Below, piece after piece: positions 1 through 10,016 of a DNA stretch of 64,000 nt. The stretch spans positions 1,500,084-1,564,083 of the forward strand of contig NZ_CP012334.1 of the NCBI RefSeq assembly GCF_001704295.1. The letters are read 5' to 3'. Origin of the DNA: Bordetella sp. H567 (GTDB lineage: Bacteria; Pseudomonadota; Gammaproteobacteria; Burkholderiales; Burkholderiaceae_B). A program made the position numbers and the translations under genes. The notes under the pieces were generated by a model that was not told the origin of the DNA, did no database searches, and saw only the letters and a program-made list of their open reading frames with translations. Every line of letters begins with the position of its first letter. Within the stretch, counting starts at the first letter, position 1.

Positions 1-474
1 GTGCCGGGGCGCACGGTCGCGGATATGTCCAATGAAACCGTCCTGCGCCTGGCGCAGGTGCCGGGCATCGTCGGCATCAAGGACGCCACCGGCGATATCG
101 GCCGGGGCGCCTTGCTGCTGCGCGAAGCGCCGGCGGGTTTCCAGGTGTTCAGCGGCGACGATCCCACGGCGGCAGCCCTGATGCTGCTGGGGGGGCGCGG
201 CAATATCTCCGTGACCGCCAATGTCGCGCCTCGCCTCATGCACGATCTGTGCGCGGCGGCGCTGGCGATGGACGTGCCCAAGGTGCGTGAACTCAACGCG
301 CGGGTGGCTCGTCTGAACAAGGCCCTTTTTGTCGAGGCCAATCCGATTCCCGTCAAGTGGGCCCTGTCCCGTCTGGGACGCATGCCCTTGGGCTACAGGC
401 TGCCACTGGTGGAGCTCGGTTCGCAGCACCACGCTACGGTGGAAGCCGCGTTACGGGACGCGGGCCTGCTCTAA
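1..474 (+). CDS. dapA: 4-hydroxy-tetrahydrodipicolinate synthase, C-terminal part
   Basis: This is the end of DapA, which condenses pyruvate with aspartate semialdehyde in lysine and diaminopimelate synthesis in the cytoplasm. The gene begins before the window; the visible 157 residues include GIKDATGD, whose Lys (codon at 79-81) is the Schiff-base lysine of the family, and the usual C-terminal helices that end in a short acidic and hydrophobic tail. The apparent GTG at base 1 is an internal valine codon in the conserved V-P-G-R-T stretch and not the start. bamC follows 21 bp later, the usual dapA-bamC(nlpB) order of proteobacteria, and is probably co-transcribed. Confidence 0.95.
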   Translation: MPGRTVADMSNETVLRLAQVPGIVGIKDATGDIGRGALLLREAPAGFQVFSGDDPTAAALMLLGGRGNISVTANVAPRLMHDLCAAALAMDVPKVRELNARVARLNKALFVEANPIPVKWALSRLGRMPLGYRLPLVELGSQHHATVEAALRDAGLL

Positions 475-495
475 AAGCATTCAATGAGGATACGT

Positions 496-1644
496 ATGAA
501 CAAGCGCCATGCCGGTTTCGCGGCATTGCTTACCCTGGTCATGCTGGCCGGTTGCAGCGACGTCAATCAAATGCTCGGGAAGGAAGAGCCTATCGATTAC
601 AAGAGCGCGAGCAGCCAGCAGGCCCAGCCGCTCAGCATTCCACCCGACCTGACCCAGGCCGCCGCGGACCCGCGCTACAAGGCGCCGCCCAGCGGCACGA
701 CGACCTTCTCGCAATACCAGGCGGAAGGCCAGCAGCAGGCCGTCGCCCAGGCCCAGGGCAAGGGCAGCGACGTGCTGCCCCAGCGTACCGATATGCACGT
801 CGAGCGCGATGGCGATGTGCGCTGGCTGGTGGTCGATCTGCCGCCGGCCCAGATCTTCGGCAAGGTGGTCGATTTCTGGACCAGCAACGGCTTCACCATC
901 CAGACGAACAATCCCACCGCGGGCTTGATCGAAACCGATTGGGCGGAGAACCGCGCCAAGATCCCGGAAAGCTGGCTGCGCCAGGCATTGGGATTCGTGC
1001 TGGAGCAGGCCTACGATAGCGGCGAGCGCGAGAAATTCCGCACGCGCATGGAGCGCGTCAACGGGCATACCGAGATCTATATCAGCCACCAGCACATGGT
1101 GGAAAAGAATGTCGGCCAGCGCGATTCCGGCAATCTGCAGTGGCAGCCCGGTCCGGAAGATCCCGGCTTGAATGCCGCGATGCTGGCCCGCCTGATGGTC
1201 TATCTGGGCACCAGCGTGGACCAGGCCAAGACCATGGTCGCCAAGGCCGAGAACACGCCCGTGCAACCGAAGGTGGTGCGTGATGTACAGGCCGACGGTG
1301 CCCGCCTGAACGTGCAGGAATCCTTCGACCGCGCATGGCGCCGTGTCGGCGTGGCGCTGGATTCGGGCGGCTTCACGGTCGACGACCGCGATCGCTCGGC
1401 CGGCGACTTCTATGTTCGCTACCTGGATACGGATACGGGCGTGCAGCGGGATGAACCGGGCTTCTTCAGCCGCCTGTTCGGTACCGCCCGGCCCAGCCAG
1501 GCCCCGCAATACCGTATCCATGTCGTGGGCCAGGGCGCCAGCACACAGGTCACCGTGCTCGATACGAACGGCAAGCTCGACAGCAGTCCCACGGCCCAGC
1601 GTCTGCTGAGCGTCCTCGCGGACAAGATGTCGGCGGTGCAGTAA
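496..1644 (+). CDS. bamC: Outer-membrane assembly lipoprotein BamC
   Basis: This 382-residue lipoprotein is a subunit of the BAM complex, which inserts beta-barrel proteins into the outer membrane. It has a short signal peptide ending in the lipobox LAGC (Cys about residue 18), an unstructured Pro/Gln-rich segment (LSIPPDLTQA is typical of NlpB/BamC) and two helix-grip-type domains. I chose ATG 496 rather than ATG 484 because GAGGAT lies about 5 bp before 496 and the signal peptide then starts MNKRHAG. It follows dapA closely and is followed by a strong terminator at 1758-1788. Confidence 0.93.
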   Translation: MNKRHAGFAALLTLVMLAGCSDVNQMLGKEEPIDYKSASSQQAQPLSIPPDLTQAAADPRYKAPPSGTTTFSQYQAEGQQQAVAQAQGKGSDVLPQRTDMHVERDGDVRWLVVDLPPAQIFGKVVDFWTSNGFTIQTNNPTAGLIETDWAENRAKIPESWLRQALGFVLEQAYDSGEREKFRTRMERVNGHTEIYISHQHMVEKNVGQRDSGNLQWQPGPEDPGLNAAMLARLMVYLGTSVDQAKTMVAKAENTPVQPKVVRDVQADGARLNVQESFDRAWRRVGVALDSGGFTVDDRDRSAGDFYVRYLDTDTGVQRDEPGFFSRLFGTARPSQAPQYRIHVVGQGASTQVTVLDTNGKLDSSPTAQRLLSVLADKMSAVQ

Positions 1645-1757
1645 ACCGCGTGGGGCGGTTCGTCGCCGTACGGACCGCCGGCCTGCCCATCGCGCGGTGT
1701 TTCAGGGGCGGCGCCTCGGCGCGCCTCGCCTGAAGGCCTATCCACCCGACGGGCAAT

Positions 1758-1788
1758 AAAAAAGGAACGCACAATGCGTTCCTTTTTT
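1758..1788 (+). terminator. Rho-independent terminator after bamC
   Basis: A perfect 14-bp stem (1758-1771 with 1775-1788) closes a 3-base CAA loop. The stem begins with six A and ends with six T, so it can act in both directions: it ends dapA-bamC on the plus strand and can stop read-through from the minus-strand lipoprotein gene. Confidence 0.93.
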
Positions 1789-1879
1789 GTTGCCGGCCGA
1801 CTGGTCGGCGTGGCGGGGGATCTTCCGTCGCCGGCCCTGTCAGGCCCGCGATATCCGGCGATCCCTTACACAGCCACCG

Positions 1880-2083
1880 TTACTTCGTGGTGGTCGTGCC
1901 GCTGCCGGCCGCGCCGGGCGTCGTGGTGGCGCCGCCAGCCGCCGGGGGCGTGGGGGCGGTCGACGGTGCCGTGGTGGACGGCGTGCTGCTGGTCGAACCC
2001 GTCGGGGCGTTGCTGTCATGCTTATTGCAAGCGGTCAGAGAGACGGCCAGAACGCTAGCCAGAAGCAGTGTTTTCGTCATCAT
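1880..2083 (-). CDS. Small low-complexity lipoprotein
   Basis: This is a 67-residue exported lipoprotein of unknown function. It begins MMTKTLLLASVLAVSLTAC, a signal peptide with lipobox LTAC. The mature part is about 48 residues of Ser, Thr, Pro, Ala and Gly and ends in TTTTK. The start at 2083 is supported by AAAGGAG seven bases upstream; a start at 2107 would put eight extra residues before the signal peptide. It stands alone between two minus- and plus-strand units and uses the bidirectional terminator at 1758-1788. Only the lipoprotein nature is shown by the sequence; the low-complexity tail suggests a surface or periplasmic spacer. Confidence 0.7.
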   Translation of the reverse strand: MMTKTLLLASVLAVSLTACNKHDSNAPTGSTSSTPSTTAPSTAPTPPAAGGATTTPGAAGSGTTTTK

Positions 2084-2382
2084 TCGAGATCTCCTTTGTG
2101 ATGGCATCCGTGCGACCCGGCGAGTCTGCCCGCGCAGAGCCCTAGCCGGGATGACGGATCCAGGCTACAGGAGATACCCGAACGATTGAGTATGGAAATT
2201 AAAGCTTGCGAGACCCAAACGAAACAGGCCTTGCTCGGATGTATAGGGTTTTTCCTAATGTGTCGTTTGGGGGGTAAAACCGTCCGAATTGTGTGGTCTG
2301 GAAACTTTTCAGGCTTTTCAGGGTGCTTTTTTATGCGGCCGAGGCGGCGCCCAGCGTGCCTGAGGGCGCGCCACGCGGCGTA

Positions 2383-3585
2383 TTACGCCTCGGGGTCATA
2401 GACCAGCCAGCCATCGTCCAGCCACTGCGTCAGGCATTCCCGTTCTTCTTCCGTCAGGGTGCGGGCCGCCGGCTCCGCGCAGGCCAGGCGGCGGGCATCG
2501 GCCAGCCGGCGCAAGGCCGGGCTGGCCGACACGGGCGCTGTTTCGCCATTGATGAACAGCTGCCGGCCGCGATAGAGGAGACGGGTGCGGCGATCCAGGC
2601 GGAGCATGCCGGTCTCGGGCCATTCGGCCGCGAGGTCCGGGCCATCGGCGGCCGGCGTGTCGAACACGGCCGTGGCGCCCGGTTCCGTCAACCAGCAGCC
2701 CAGGAAGCGATGCGCCAGGGCCTCGTCGAAACGCACGCGGCCCACGGCATCCAGCGCCGCGGCGGCCAGGCCGTCGGGCAATTCTGCGGGATGCGCGGTC
2801 GCGGCCTGGCTCGGGTCGCGGTAGCGCCCCTGCAGGCGCGGGCCGGGGAGGGCGGGTTCGCCATAAGGTCCGCTGGGCTGGCCTGCGCGCGCCAGGACCT
2901 GTTCCGCGGCGGCCTCGAGCATCCCGCGGGCCAGCGTGGCCTGGTCGGGCGCGCGAAAGCCGATCGAAATCGTCATGCAGTCGCCTTGGGCGATGCCGTC
3001 ATGCGCGAGCTGCGGCGGCAGATACAGCATGTCGCCCGGTTCCAGTACGTAGGTGGCTTCGGGTTCGAAGCGGCGCAGGATTTTCAGAGGCAGATCAGGC
3101 TGCAGGCTCAGGTCCCGCTGGCGGCCGATGCGCCATTCGCGCCGCCCCACCGCCTGCAGCAGGAAGACGTCATAGCTGTCGAAGTGGGGCCCCACGCCGC
3201 CGCCATCGGTCGCGATGCTGATCATGATGTCATCCAGCCGCGCGTCCGGAACGAAGCGGAAACGGTGCATCAGTTCGGCCGCGGCATCGTGATGCAGGTC
3301 CACGCTCTGGACCAGCAGCGTCCAGTCCGGCTCGGAAGCCTTGGGCAGCCGAGCGAAGGGGCCTTGCTCCATCTGCCACTGCCCGTCCTCGCGCCAGATC
3401 AGGCGTGACGCCACGTCGTCCCGGCGCGCCATCCGCTTCAGGTCGGCGATGCCCAGCGGCGGCTTGAAGCCGGGGATGGCCTGGCGGATCAACAGCGGCT
3501 TGCGCTGCCAATGGGACTTCATGAATTGGGCCGGGGTACGGCCGCCCAGGAGATCCAGCGGCTGGTTCGGATTCGGAGAGGTCAT
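2383..3585 (-). CDS. roxA: Ribosomal protein uL16 arginine hydroxylase (JmjC cupin)
   Basis: This 400-residue Fe(II)/2-oxoglutarate oxygenase of the YcfD/RoxA family hydroxylates an arginine of ribosomal protein L16. The JmjC domain shows the metal motif H-x-D in GGGVGPHFDSYDVF and the distal histidine in PPQLAHDG. The N-terminal LLGGRTPAQFMKSHWQRKPL is the usual family opening, and the C-terminal winged-helix-like region follows (residues about 290-400). It lies downstream of mutS on the same strand with a 64-bp gap and is probably co-transcribed with it. The family is slightly shorter in enterobacteria (about 373 aa). Confidence 0.88.
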   Translation of the reverse strand: MTSPNPNQPLDLLGGRTPAQFMKSHWQRKPLLIRQAIPGFKPPLGIADLKRMARRDDVASRLIWREDGQWQMEQGPFARLPKASEPDWTLLVQSVDLHHDAAAELMHRFRFVPDARLDDIMISIATDGGGVGPHFDSYDVFLLQAVGRREWRIGRQRDLSLQPDLPLKILRRFEPEATYVLEPGDMLYLPPQLAHDGIAQGDCMTISIGFRAPDQATLARGMLEAAAEQVLARAGQPSGPYGEPALPGPRLQGRYRDPSQAATAHPAELPDGLAAAALDAVGRVRFDEALAHRFLGCWLTEPGATAVFDTPAADGPDLAAEWPETGMLRLDRRTRLLYRGRQLFINGETAPVSASPALRRLADARRLACAEPAARTLTEEERECLTQWLDDGWLVYDPEA

Positions 3586-3649
3586 GGCCGGGATGTCCAG
3601 GTCGGGGTGGGATCGTCGATTCCCGTGCGAGGCCTGTGGTCGGCGGTCG

Positions 3650-6280
3650 TCATGGCAATTGCGCCTTCAGTCGATACAAGGTTTCCAGGGCCTCGCGCGG
3701 GGTCAGGCTGTCCGGATCGACGTCGGCCAGCGCGTCACGCAGGGCCAGCAGCGATTCGCTTTCCTGCGCTGCCGCGGACTGCGCCGCGGAGTGCGCATCG
3801 GCTTGCGCGGCGGCGGCGAACAAGCCCAGCTGTGGCGTGGGCGCGCCCTGGGCCTCCAGCCGTTCGAGTTCGCGGGAGGCCTGGCGGATGACGGCCGCCG
3901 GCACGCCGGCGCGCTGCGCGACCTGGATGCCGTAGCTGCGGCTGGCGGGACCCTCGCGGACTTCGTGCAGGAAGACGATGCCGCCGGCCGATTCCGCCGC
4001 CGCCAGGTGGACGTTGGCGGCCGTGGCCTGTTCCGCGGCCATGCGGGTGATCTCGAAATAATGCGTGGCGAACAAGGTCAGCGCGCGGTTGTGCGTGAGC
4101 AGCCGCAGCGCGATGGCCCAGGCCAGGGCCAGGCCGTCGTAGGTGGAGGTGCCGCGGCCGATTTCGTCCATCAGCACCAGGCTGGCGGGTGTGCTGGCGG
4201 CCAGGATGGCGGCCGCCTCGGTCATCTCCATCATGAAGGTGGAGCGGCCGCCGGCCAGGTCGTCGGCGGCCCCGATGCGCGTGAAGATGCGGTCCAGCCT
4301 GCCGATGCGGGCGCGCGCGGCGGGGACGAAGCTGCCCGTGCGAGCCAGCAGCGCGATGAGCGCGACCTGCCGCATATAGGTCGATTTACCGCCCATGTTG
4401 GGGCCCGTGATCAGTAGCATGCGCCGCGTCGCGTCCAGCTTGCAGCTGTTGGGCGTGAAGCGCTCGATGGCGCGCTCCACGACGGGATGGCGGCCGGCCT
4501 CGATATCGATCTCGGCGTCCTCGGAGAGTTCCGGCGCGTTCCAGTCGTGGCGGCGCGCGTGCTCGGCCAGGGCCGCCAGCGTATCCAGCTCCGCCAGCGC
4601 CGATGCACAGTCCGACAGCGCGCGCACGTGTCCGCCCAATTGTTCCAGGACCTGCTCGTACAGCCATTTTTCCCGGGCCAGCGAGCGGTCCTGCGCGGAC
4701 AGCACGCGGTCTTCCCAGGTTTTCAGTTCCGGCGTGATGTAGCGTTCGGCGTTCTTCAAGGTCTGCCGGCGGCGGTAGTCTTCCGGCACCTTGTCGGCCT
4801 GGCCTTTGCTGACCTCGATATAGAAGCCGTGCACGCGGTTGAATTCGACGCGCAGGTTGGAGATGCCGCTGCGTTCGCGTTCGCGGGCTTCCAGCTGGAT
4901 CAGGAAGTCGCCGCCATCGGTGGCCAGGGCGCGCAGTTCGTCCAGGTCGGCGTCGTGGCCGGGAGCGATGACGCCGCCGTCGCGGATGGCCGCGGCCGGC
5001 TCGGCGGCGATGGCGCCGGCCAGCAGGGCGTGGATCGTGGGATCGGGCGACAGATGCGCGGCCAGGGCCGCGAAGCGGCCGTCGCTGGCCAGGGCCCGCA
5101 CCTGCTCGCACAGGACGGGCAACTCCGCCAGCGCGTCGCGCAGGCTGGCGAGTTCGCGCGGCCGCACGGAGCGCAGCGCGACGCGCGCCGCAATGCGCTC
5201 GATATCCGGAAAGCGCTTCAGCGTATCGCGCAGCGATTCCAGCGGCAGCGCGGCGGCCAGGCCGGCCGAGGTATCCAGCCGGGCCGCCAGCAGGGCGCCG
5301 ATGGCCTGCTGGCGCTCGCGCACCGGCGCGTTGTCGCGTAGGGGGTGATGCAGCCAGCGCCGCAGCAGCCGGCTGCCCATGGGCGTGCGGCAGTTGTCCA
5401 GGATGGAGAACAGGGTGGGCGCTTCCTCGCCGCTGAGGGTCTGCGTCAGCTCCAGGTTGCGGCGCGTGACGGGATCCATCAGCACGTATTGGCCGGGGCG
5501 GTCGACGCGGATCCCTTGCACATGCGACAGTGCCTGCGACTGGGTGCGCGCCGCATAGCGCAGCAGCGCGCCCGCGGCGCGCACGCCGGCGGGCATGTCT
5601 TCCACGTCGAAGCCGGCCAGGGAGTCGGTGCGGAAATGCGCCAGCAGATGCCCCCGCGCCCCATCGCTTTCGAAATGCCAGTCCGGGACACGCGTCTGCG
5701 CGCCTTCGATGGCAACACGCAATTCCACCCCTTCCGGGTAGATGATTTCCGCCGGGGCGATGCGATGCAGTTCCGATTCGATCTGCGCGGGCGCGCATTC
5801 GGTGACGTGGAAATCGCCGCTGGCCAGGTTCAGCCACGCCAGGCCGGCGCGCGACGCGCGCGCGCCGCCGGGGAAAACGGCCGCCAGGCAGCGGTCCGCC
5901 TTGGCGGGCAGCAGCGCGTCGTCCGTGAGCGTGCCGGGCGTGACGATGCGCACGATGCGGCGTTCGACGGGCCCCTTGGATGCGGCCGGATCGCCGATCT
6001 GTTCGCAGATGGCGATCGATTCGCCCAGCGCGACCAGCTTGGCGAGGTATTGCTCCATGGCATGGACAGGCACGCCCGCCATGGGGATCGGGCTGCCGTT
6101 GGAGGCGCCGCGCTTGGTCAGGGTCAGATTGAGCAGCCGCGCGCCGCGCTCGGCGTCTTCATAGAACATTTCATAGAAGTCGCCCATGCGGTAGAACAGC
6201 AGCAGGGGGCCGGCTTCGGCCTTCAGCCTGAGATACTGCTGCATCATCGGCGTGTGGCCGGACAGATCGCTTTTTTCCAT
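3650..6280 (-). CDS. mutS: DNA mismatch repair protein MutS
   Basis: This is the mismatch recognition ATPase of methyl-directed repair, 876 residues. The N-terminal mismatch-binding motif GDFYEMF (Phe-x-Glu) is present. The C-terminal ABC-type ATPase has Walker [10 protein letters not shown] at about residue 625 and Walker B with signature [16 protein letters not shown] at about residue 700. ATG 6280 gives the standard start [17 protein letters not shown]; the open frame runs 73 codons further upstream, but that part is Arg/Pro-rich without homology signs and is not taken as coding. It is followed by roxA. Confidence 0.97.
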   Translation of the reverse strand: MEKSDLSGHTPMMQQYLRLKAEAGPLLLFYRMGDFYEMFYEDAERGARLLNLTLTKRGASNGSPIPMAGVPVHAMEQYLAKLVALGESIAICEQIGDPAASKGPVERRIVRIVTPGTLTDDALLPAKADRCLAAVFPGGARASRAGLAWLNLASGDFHVTECAPAQIESELHRIAPAEIIYPEGVELRVAIEGAQTRVPDWHFESDGARGHLLAHFRTDSLAGFDVEDMPAGVRAAGALLRYAARTQSQALSHVQGIRVDRPGQYVLMDPVTRRNLELTQTLSGEEAPTLFSILDNCRTPMGSRLLRRWLHHPLRDNAPVRERQQAIGALLAARLDTSAGLAAALPLESLRDTLKRFPDIERIAARVALRSVRPRELASLRDALAELPVLCEQVRALASDGRFAALAAHLSPDPTIHALLAGAIAAEPAAAIRDGGVIAPGHDADLDELRALATDGGDFLIQLEARERERSGISNLRVEFNRVHGFYIEVSKGQADKVPEDYRRRQTLKNAERYITPELKTWEDRVLSAQDRSLAREKWLYEQVLEQLGGHVRALSDCASALAELDTLAALAEHARRHDWNAPELSEDAEIDIEAGRHPVVERAIERFTPNSCKLDATRRMLLITGPNMGGKSTYMRQVALIALLARTGSFVPAARARIGRLDRIFTRIGAADDLAGGRSTFMMEMTEAAAILAASTPASLVLMDEIGRGTSTYDGLALAWAIALRLLTHNRALTLFATHYFEITRMAAEQATAANVHLAAAESAGGIVFLHEVREGPASRSYGIQVAQRAGVPAAVIRQASRELERLEAQGAPTPQLGLFAAAAQADAHSAAQSAAAQESESLLALRDALADVDPDSLTPREALETLYRLKAQLP

Positions 6281-6603
6281 TAACACCGGGCAAATGACAG
6301 GCGCGGCCGCCGCGGGCGCGCAAAGGTTCGATTGTATCGGGATGGCCGAGTCTGGGGGCGCCCGCCCGCCCCTGCGTTGCCGACTGGAGCCGCGACCGCC
6401 GCGCGCCAGGTGGCGCGAACCTAGGGGAACCCCGCGGCGCACGGGGCAGTGCACCGCAGGGTGCGTCGGGCGATTCGTGGAAGTCGCCGATAAATGCATT
6501 GGATTTTTTAATTTGTGGCCGGGCTGCGTCCTCGCCCATAGTTCAGGAAACGTTCCCGCGGCGCTGGACGGCGGGCCCGACGATAGGATCGCAAGGGGCT
6601 TGG
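6281..6603. other. Divergent intergenic region mutS / Bug receptor
   Basis: These 323 bases separate the starts of mutS (minus) and the Bug receptor gene (plus) and must hold both promoters. An A/T-rich island at about 6498-6515 stands out from the GC-rich surroundings, but no convincing -35/-10 pair can be assigned. The minus-strand frame stays open through most of it, which is common in DNA this GC-rich. Confidence 0.5.
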
Positions 6604-7584
6604 ATGCACGGATCGATACGCATGCTGCTGTCGGCGGCCGCCTGTGCGGCGGCCATGGTCCTGGGCGGCACGGCCGCGCGCGCGGCTTATCCGGATCGTC
6701 CCATCCGCCTCATCATCCCCTGGTCGGTCGGCGGCTCGACCGACATGCTGGGCCGCGTGCTGGCCGACGGCATGGGCAGGCGGCTGGGCGCGCCCGTGGT
6801 CGTGGAAAACAAACCCGGCGCGACCGGCACGATAGGGTATGCGCAGGTCGCCCGCGCGGATCGGGACGGCTATACGCTGCTGCTGGGAACCAATAGCACC
6901 TTCGCGATAGCGCCGCATTTCTACCATGCGCTGCCCTACGATACCGACAAGGATTTCGCCGCCATCGGGATGATAGGCGCCAACCAGCAGGTGCTGTGCG
7001 TGCGTCCGGACGAACCGTTCAAGACCTTGGCGGACCTGGTGGCGGCGGCCAAGGCCAAGCCGGGCGGCACCAGCTATGCGTCCTCCGGCGTGGGCGGTTC
7101 CAGCCATCTGGCCACCGAGCTGCTGATGGCGATGACGGGCATCAACATGCTCCATGTCCCGTACCGTGGCGGCGCGCCGGCCGTACAGGGCATCCTGGGC
7201 GGGCAGACGCAAGTGGGCTTCGTCGACATCAGCGTGGCGGAACCCTTGATCCGCGGCGGCAAGCTGCGCGCGCTGGGGACCAGCGGCACCAAGCGCGCGG
7301 ATCTGTTGCCCGATGTGCCGACGCTGTCCGAAGCCGGCGCGCCCGGCTTCGAATCGCTGACGACCTTCGGCCTGTTCGTGCCGGCGGGCACGCCGCCGGA
7401 AATCGTGAAGAATCTGAACAAGGTATTGAACGACGTACTGCGCGATCCGCAGACACGAGGACAACTGGCCGCGCAGGGTTTCGAATTGAACGGCGGGTCG
7501 CCCGAAGCCTATCGCGGCTATGCCATGACGGAGAGCAGGAAATGGGGAACGCTGATCGAGCAGCGCGGCATCAAGCTGCCCTGA
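6604..7584 (+). CDS. Tripartite tricarboxylate (Bug/TctC) periplasmic binding protein
   Basis: This 326-residue extracytoplasmic receptor of the Bug family binds a small carboxylate or similar ligand in the periplasm. It has a signal peptide ending at [20 protein letters not shown], the family signature after the cleavage site, then the two-lobed fold with YTLLLGTN and [13 protein letters not shown] 6604 has AAGGGG five bases upstream; a shorter start at 6622 is possible. No TctA/TctB membrane subunits are nearby, as is usual for these expanded receptor sets in Bordetella-like bacteria. The downstream Old Yellow Enzyme suggests a catabolic unit; the ligand cannot be read from sequence. Confidence 0.88.
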   Translation: MHGSIRMLLSAAACAAAMVLGGTAARAAYPDRPIRLIIPWSVGGSTDMLGRVLADGMGRRLGAPVVVENKPGATGTIGYAQVARADRDGYTLLLGTNSTFAIAPHFYHALPYDTDKDFAAIGMIGANQQVLCVRPDEPFKTLADLVAAAKAKPGGTSYASSGVGGSSHLATELLMAMTGINMLHVPYRGGAPAVQGILGGQTQVGFVDISVAEPLIRGGKLRALGTSGTKRADLLPDVPTLSEAGAPGFESLTTFGLFVPAGTPPEIVKNLNKVLNDVLRDPQTRGQLAAQGFELNGGSPEAYRGYAMTESRKWGTLIEQRGIKLP

Positions 7585-7688
7585 CGCCAATCAAGGCGAA
7601 GCAGGACGCGGACACGGTGCCCGCTGGCACGGCCGGCACCGACACGGCCGCCGCTGTCGCGGCCCATGCCGACACGGCCCACGCTGCC

Positions 7689-8837
7689 ATGGCGCCCGCG
7701 GGCACGGCGCTGCTGTTCACGCCCTACACGCTACGTGGGCTGACGCTGCGCAACCGCGTCGTGGTCTCGCCGATGTGCCAGTACAAGTCGGACGACGGCG
7801 CGGCCACCGACTGGCACCTGGTGCATCTGGGCAAGTTTGCGCTAGGCGGCGCCGGGCTGGTGTTCTGCGAGGAAACCGCCGTGGAGGCACGTGGGCGCAA
7901 GACCTATGGCTGCGCGGGCATGTACGAAGACCGGCACGTGGCCGCGTCGCGCCGCGTCACGGATTTCATCCACGAGGCCTGCGCGGCCGCCGGCATCCAG
8001 TTGGGGCATGCGGGCCGCAAGGCGTCCTGCGGCCCGCCATGGACGGGGTTCAGGCCCTTGACCGACGAGGACGCACGCCACGGCATGCCGCCCTGGCGCG
8101 GCGTGTCGGCCAGCCCCTTGCCCGCCAAGCCGGGCGCGCTCGTCCCCCACGAGATGGACGCGCACGATATCGCCCGCATGATCGAGACCTGGCGCATCGC
8201 GGCGCGCCGCAGCGTGGATGCGGGCTTCGATGTCTGCGAAGTCCATGGCGCGCATGGCTACCTGCTCCACCAGTTCCTGTCCCCCCTGGCCAACCGGCGC
8301 ACCGACGCCTGGGGCGGCGACCTGCAAGGCCGCATGCGGCTGGCGCTGGAAATCGCCGAGACGGTCCGGCAGGAATGGCCCGTCGACAAACCGGTGTTTT
8401 TTCGCGTTTCCGCGGTCGACGGCGAGGGCGGTGCATGGGATATGGACGATACGGTGACGCTGTCGCGGGCCTTGCGCGAACGCGGCATCGATCTGGTGAC
8501 CTGTTCTTCCGGCGGCATCGACGGCCCCTTGAACATGGCGGTCGTGCCGCGCACGCCCGGCTACCAGGTGCCTTATGCCGCGCGCGTGCGCCGCGAGGCC
8601 GGCATGCCCAGTTGCGCGGTCGGCTTGATCACCGAAGCAGCGCACGCGGAAGCCATTCTGCGCGAAGGCAGCGCGGATCTGATCGCCCTGGCCCGGGAGC
8701 TGATGGCGAACCCCAACTGGCCGGTGCAGGCCGCGCGCGAATTGGGCGTGGCGCAGCCCCTGGACCTGCTGCCGGACGACTATGCCTGGTGGCTGAAGCG
8801 GCGCGAGGAAATACGCGCCTTGAATGCGCGGGCGTGA
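7689..8837 (+). CDS. NADH:flavin oxidoreductase, Old Yellow Enzyme family (YqjM-like)
   Basis: This FMN-dependent ene-reductase (382 aa) reduces activated C=C bonds with NAD(P)H in the cytosol. Visible motifs are SPMCQY (active-site Cys and Tyr of the YqjM/xenobiotic reductase class), QLGHAGRKAS, VHGAHGYLLHQFLSPLAN with the two substrate-binding His, and VGLIT...LARELMANPNW at the phosphate end of FMN. The start is uncertain: ATG 7689 begins close to the conserved LLFTPYTLRGLTLRNR, whereas GTG 7617 would add an Ala/Thr-rich stretch of 24 residues. It lies 104 bp after the Bug gene and may process the imported compound or be a stress ene-reductase. Confidence 0.88.
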   Translation: MAPAGTALLFTPYTLRGLTLRNRVVVSPMCQYKSDDGAATDWHLVHLGKFALGGAGLVFCEETAVEARGRKTYGCAGMYEDRHVAASRRVTDFIHEACAAAGIQLGHAGRKASCGPPWTGFRPLTDEDARHGMPPWRGVSASPLPAKPGALVPHEMDAHDIARMIETWRIAARRSVDAGFDVCEVHGAHGYLLHQFLSPLANRRTDAWGGDLQGRMRLALEIAETVRQEWPVDKPVFFRVSAVDGEGGAWDMDDTVTLSRALRERGIDLVTCSSGGIDGPLNMAVVPRTPGYQVPYAARVRREAGMPSCAVGLITEAAHAEAILREGSADLIALARELMANPNWPVQAARELGVAQPLDLLPDDYAWWLKRREEIRALNARA

Positions 8838-8943
8838 AGCGATACGTTCGCGGCACGCGGCGGCACGCGCGCAATGTGGGCCTGTTGCGGGCTTGCCTGT
8901 GGGAGTGCTTGCCGCGCGGGGCCTGCCGTCGGACGGGGTGGCC

Positions 8944-9876
8944 TTACACCTGCGCGATGCCTTCAGGCAGATCGCGCAGCCGCAAGGTCTCCACCAGCGC
9001 TTGCTGCAGGCCCTGCGCGGATGACGACAGCGCGCGCAAGCTGCGCGATACCAGGAATAGCTCGCGATGCAGCACCGGGCCTTCCAAAGGTTGGAACGGC
9101 AGCTTTTCCAGTTGATGCGTCAGCGCGGTCAGCCTGGGCAGGATGCACAGGCGCCGCCCCAGCATCAGCATGGGATAGAGCGAGGTCGAGCTGGACACTT
9201 CCTCGCGATGCTCGGCCAGGTCGAAGTCCTGCAGTGTGCGGCGGTGCAGGCTGCCGATCTGCGTATCCGATGCCAGGCCCACGAGATCCTGGCGGTAGGG
9301 CGATACCTGCGACCAGCCGATCGAACCGGCCGCCTTGGCCAACGGGTGATCGGGGCTGCACACGATGCCGTAGCGGTCGCGCAGCAGCAGGGTGTATTCC
9401 AGGTCCGCGTAGTCGGACAGGCGGCTGGTGATGCCGAAGTCGACCTCGCCATCGCGCACGCGGCGTTCGATTTCCGCGGAGCCCGCCTCCCGTACGGATA
9501 GCGTGACGTGCGGATATTCCGCCTGGAAGCGCGGCAGCGAAGGGATCAGCAGCCAGGCGACGATCGACGGCGCCGCGGCGATGCGCAAGTGCCCGTGCTG
9601 CCGCAAGGCCACCGCGCGCAGGTCGCTGACCATCGCATCGAACTGCAGCAGCAGGGCTTTCGCCTGCTGGTGCAGATGCAGGGCGGCGGGCGTCAGCGTC
9701 ACGCTGCGCGTGGTGCGGTCGAACAGCTTGATGCCGACGTCTTCCTCCAACTGGTGGATGGTAGAGCTGAGCGAGGACTGGGTCAGGAAGAGCCGTTCCG
9801 CGGCGCGCGTGAACGATCCCGTATCGGCGACAGCGACAAAGCTGCGCAAGTGACGCAACGTGATGGTGGTCGACAT
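8944..9876 (-). CDS. LysR-family transcriptional regulator
   Basis: This 310-residue protein has an N-terminal winged HTH (TLRHLRSFVAVADTGSFTRA then LTQSSLSSTIHQLEEDVG) and a periplasmic-binding-like effector domain. It is divergent from hyuA (start 10017) with 140 bp between, so it probably controls the hydantoinase operon and itself. ATG 9876 places the HTH at the usual N-terminal position; an upstream in-frame start at 9933 would add 19 residues. It converges with the Old Yellow Enzyme gene, 106 bp apart. Confidence 0.85.
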   Translation of the reverse strand: MSTTITLRHLRSFVAVADTGSFTRAAERLFLTQSSLSSTIHQLEEDVGIKLFDRTTRSVTLTPAALHLHQQAKALLLQFDAMVSDLRAVALRQHGHLRIAAAPSIVAWLLIPSLPRFQAEYPHVTLSVREAGSAEIERRVRDGEVDFGITSRLSDYADLEYTLLLRDRYGIVCSPDHPLAKAAGSIGWSQVSPYRQDLVGLASDTQIGSLHRRTLQDFDLAEHREEVSSSTSLYPMLMLGRRLCILPRLTALTHQLEKLPFQPLEGPVLHRELFLVSRSLRALSSSAQGLQQALVETLRLRDLPEGIAQV

Positions 9877-10016
9877 GGTGGATACCGGCGCGGTGGACTG
9901 GCCCGCACAGAATATATAGACGGTACGAATCAATCAACCCGAATTTTTCATTTGTAGTCGTTAATGCCGGGTCCTTATCATTTTTTCGGTGCGGCTGGCG
10001 CAGAGGGAGCTGAAGC

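Noticed and set aside
6281-6499. N-terminal extension of MutS by 73 residues
   Set aside because: The extra part is Arg/Pro-rich and unlike MutS; ATG 6280 gives the standard family start.
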